A stretch of DNA of 44,287 bases from an uncultured Clostridia bacterium (GTDB lineage Bacteria; Bacillota; Clostridia; Lachnospirales; Anaerotignaceae): NCBI GenBank assembly GCA_944380455.1, contig CALWHR010000047.1:1-44287 (forward strand), given 5' to 3'. The translations under genes were made by a program, and so were the position numbers. Within the stretch, counting starts at the first letter, position 1. Every line of letters begins with the position of its first letter. Shown piece by piece: positions 43,364 through 44,287 of this stretch. The notes beneath the pieces are model-generated. The model searched no databases and was not told the DNA's origin. It was given only the letters and a program-made list of their open reading frames with translations.

Positions 43364-43633
43364 ATGTCACAGAGTTCAAAAACAGGAAACAAAGTAAACG
43401 TACCGGAAGCTAAGGGAGCTATGAACAGATTTAAATATGAAGTTGCTAACGAAATTGGTGTACCTCTTAAAGAAGGTTATAACGGTGACCTCACATCAGC
43501 GCAGAATGGTTATGTAGGCGGATATATGGTAAAAAACATATATCCCGAACGGAACAAAGAGTTTTTAAGGAATTTGCGTAGCTGTGATGGTCATACATAT
43601 GCAGTTACATATAGTTATTGTGTGGTTATATAA
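43364..43633 (+). CDS. Alpha/beta-type small acid-soluble spore protein with replaced C-terminus
   Basis: SASPs coat and protect DNA in the forespore. Residues 10-57 are typical: KVNVPEAKGAMNRFKYEVANEIGVPL with the germination-protease site region (YEVANEIGV), then YNGDLTSAQNGYVGGYMVK. The normal ending after MVK would be a short helix of 10-15 residues. Here the sequence changes at about base 43536 and reads a 32-residue foreign tail (from NIYPERNKEF) rich in Cys, Tyr and Arg. AAAGGAGG precedes ATG 43364. The DNA-binding helix 2 is truncated, so this copy may be less active. I interpret the change as insertion of the mobile element that follows. Confidence 0.85.
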   Translation: MSQSSKTGNKVNVPEAKGAMNRFKYEVANEIGVPLKEGYNGDLTSAQNGYVGGYMVKNIYPERNKEFLRNLRSCDGHTYAVTYSYCVVI

Positions 43634-43662
43634 TTTTTATAATGTCTGATTTTGTATACACT

Positions 43663-43698
43663 AAAGGATTACAGGATATTTCTTGTAGTCCTTTTTTA
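43663..43698 (+). terminator. Intrinsic terminator between the SASP/junction and parA
   Basis: AAAGGATTACA (43663-43673) pairs with TGTAGTCCTTT (43684-43694), with one T-G pair, followed by a T tract. It isolates parA from transcription of the spore-protein gene. Confidence 0.75.
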
Positions 43699-43728
43699 TG
43701 TGAAATTTAATGATAAAGGAGGAACGCA

Positions 43729-44287
43729 ATGAAAGTAATAGCCTTGGCAAATCAAAAAGGCGGTGTTGGCAAATCAACAACAGCCATTAACTTAGGTGTT
43801 GGACTTGCTAAACTTGGGAAAAAGGTTTTGCTTATAGATGCAGATTCACAAGGCAATTTAACAACAATGTTGGGAATAAGTCAGCCGGACGAGCTTACAT
43901 CAACACTTGCGTCAAATTTAGAAAAAACTATATTGGATATACCCATTGAAAATTTAGTCGGAATATTGCATTGTGATGAGGGTGTTGACTTGCTGCCATC
44001 AAATATAGAGCTTTCAGCAACAGAAATAACATTGGTTAATACTATGAGCAGGGAAACTGTTTTAAGAACATATCTAAATGATGTAAAGAAAAACTATGAT
44101 TATGTCATTATTGACTGTATGCCGTCATTGGGAATGATTACATTAAATGCATTAACAGCAGCAGATAGTGTTATTATTCCTGTTCAGGCACAGTATCTTT
44201 CGGCAAAAGGTTTAGAACATCTTTTAAAAACAATAAAAAAGGTACAGCGACAGCTCAATCCTAAGTTAAGCATTGACGGAATACTAA
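43729..44287 (+). CDS. parA: ParA-family partition ATPase (3' end outside window)
   Basis: This is a Walker-type ATPase that, with a ParB-type protein, segregates plasmids or element circles. There are 186 codons in the window; the frame is open at the right edge. The deviant Walker A motif is NQKGGVGKSTTAINLG. Walker A' is LLIDADSQGNLTTMLG. Walker B is DYVIIDCMPSLG, and IIPVQAQYLSAKGLEHLLKTI follows. The start is ATG 43729 behind AAAGGAGG. Chromosomal Soj would normally sit near the origin next to ParB and rRNA methyltransferase genes. Here the context is an insertion junction, so an element-encoded ParA is more likely. Confidence 0.95.
   Translation, partial: MKVIALANQKGGVGKSTTAINLGVGLAKLGKKVLLIDADSQGNLTTMLGISQPDELTSTLASNLEKTILDIPIENLVGILHCDEGVDLLPSNIELSATEITLVNTMSRETVLRTYLNDVKKNYDYVIIDCMPSLGMITLNALTAADSVIIPVQAQYLSAKGLEHLLKTIKKVQRQLNPKLSIDGIL

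Larger units (their letters stand above)
43537..44287 (+). mobile_element. Left end of an integrated mobile element (continues beyond window)
   Basis: From about 43537 the sequence no longer matches a spore-protein gene. It contains an AT-rich 190-base stretch, a terminator and a ParA gene. ParA at the very left end, followed by ParB and a replication initiator, is the usual start of Tn1549-like conjugative elements in gut Clostridia, which I know from the family and do not see here. The integrase and the right end are outside the window, so boundary and type are provisional. Confidence 0.6.

Overview
The window looks like a chromosomal segment of a low-GC, endospore-forming, anaerobic member of the Clostridia (a Lachnospiraceae-like gut Firmicute is my best guess). 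The reasons are AT-rich sequence with strong AGGAGG ribosome sites, a stand-alone type II fatty-acid/acetyl-CoA carboxylase operon, rubrerythrin, DnaD next to a DnaC-type loader, an alpha/beta-type small acid-soluble spore protein gene with a sigma-G-like promoter, and smpB followed directly by ssrA. Identity is inferred from gene content, not from any search.

Region 1 (1-23,840) is mostly housekeeping. It holds the end of a malonyl-CoA/fatty-acid operon (fabF'-accB-fabZ-accC-accD-accA), a HIT hydrolase preceded by a run of five hairpins with its own promoter, a ferritin-like gene, murG, a cyclophilin lipoprotein, pyrG, a UspA-type gene, a SEC-C protein with sua5, an rpiB-upp-tagO-like-rubrerythrin group, dnaD-dnaC-like, an HD hydrolase, purE, and rnr with two tandem ketopantoate-reductase-like genes, then smpB and the tmRNA gene. 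Most units end in clear intrinsic terminators.

Region 2 (24,000-35,600) is accessory metabolism and transport. A minus-strand set (LysR regulator, 2-hydroxyacid dehydrogenase, IlvD/Edd dehydratase) fits sugar-acid or hydroxy-acid catabolism. Next comes a six-gene plus-strand operon: a SAM-dependent methyltransferase and a complete Opp/Dpp/Nik-type ABC importer. It starts from a near-consensus promoter followed by a short leader with two hairpins that both carry an ACGAA loop. The second hairpin overlaps a 20-bp terminator helix, so this looks like a transcription-attenuating riboswitch or antiterminator target. After the operon, a perfect TTGACA-N17-TATAAT promoter drives a roughly 230-nt non-coding RNA that contains a degenerate tRNA-like cloverleaf and ends in a terminator.

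Region 3 (35,650-43,230) is a putative catabolic locus. A PucR-type activator gene diverges from minus-strand genes for a DUF819-type membrane protein (frameshifted, and lacking a normal start codon), two small unknown proteins, a 346-residue unknown protein, an M20 peptidase and a LarA-like (lactate racemase family) enzyme.

Region 4 (43,280-44,287) holds a spore-protein gene whose 3' end is replaced by foreign sequence. A terminator and a ParA gene follow and run off the window. This is best read as the left end of an integrated mobile element (ICE- or plasmid-like) inserted into the spore-protein gene.

The most interesting items are the ACGAA-hairpin attenuator, the tRNA-like RNA, the five-hairpin leader, the spore-gene/element junction, the uncharacterised LarA-like/M20 locus, and two genes with an xCG codon exactly where a start codon is expected.
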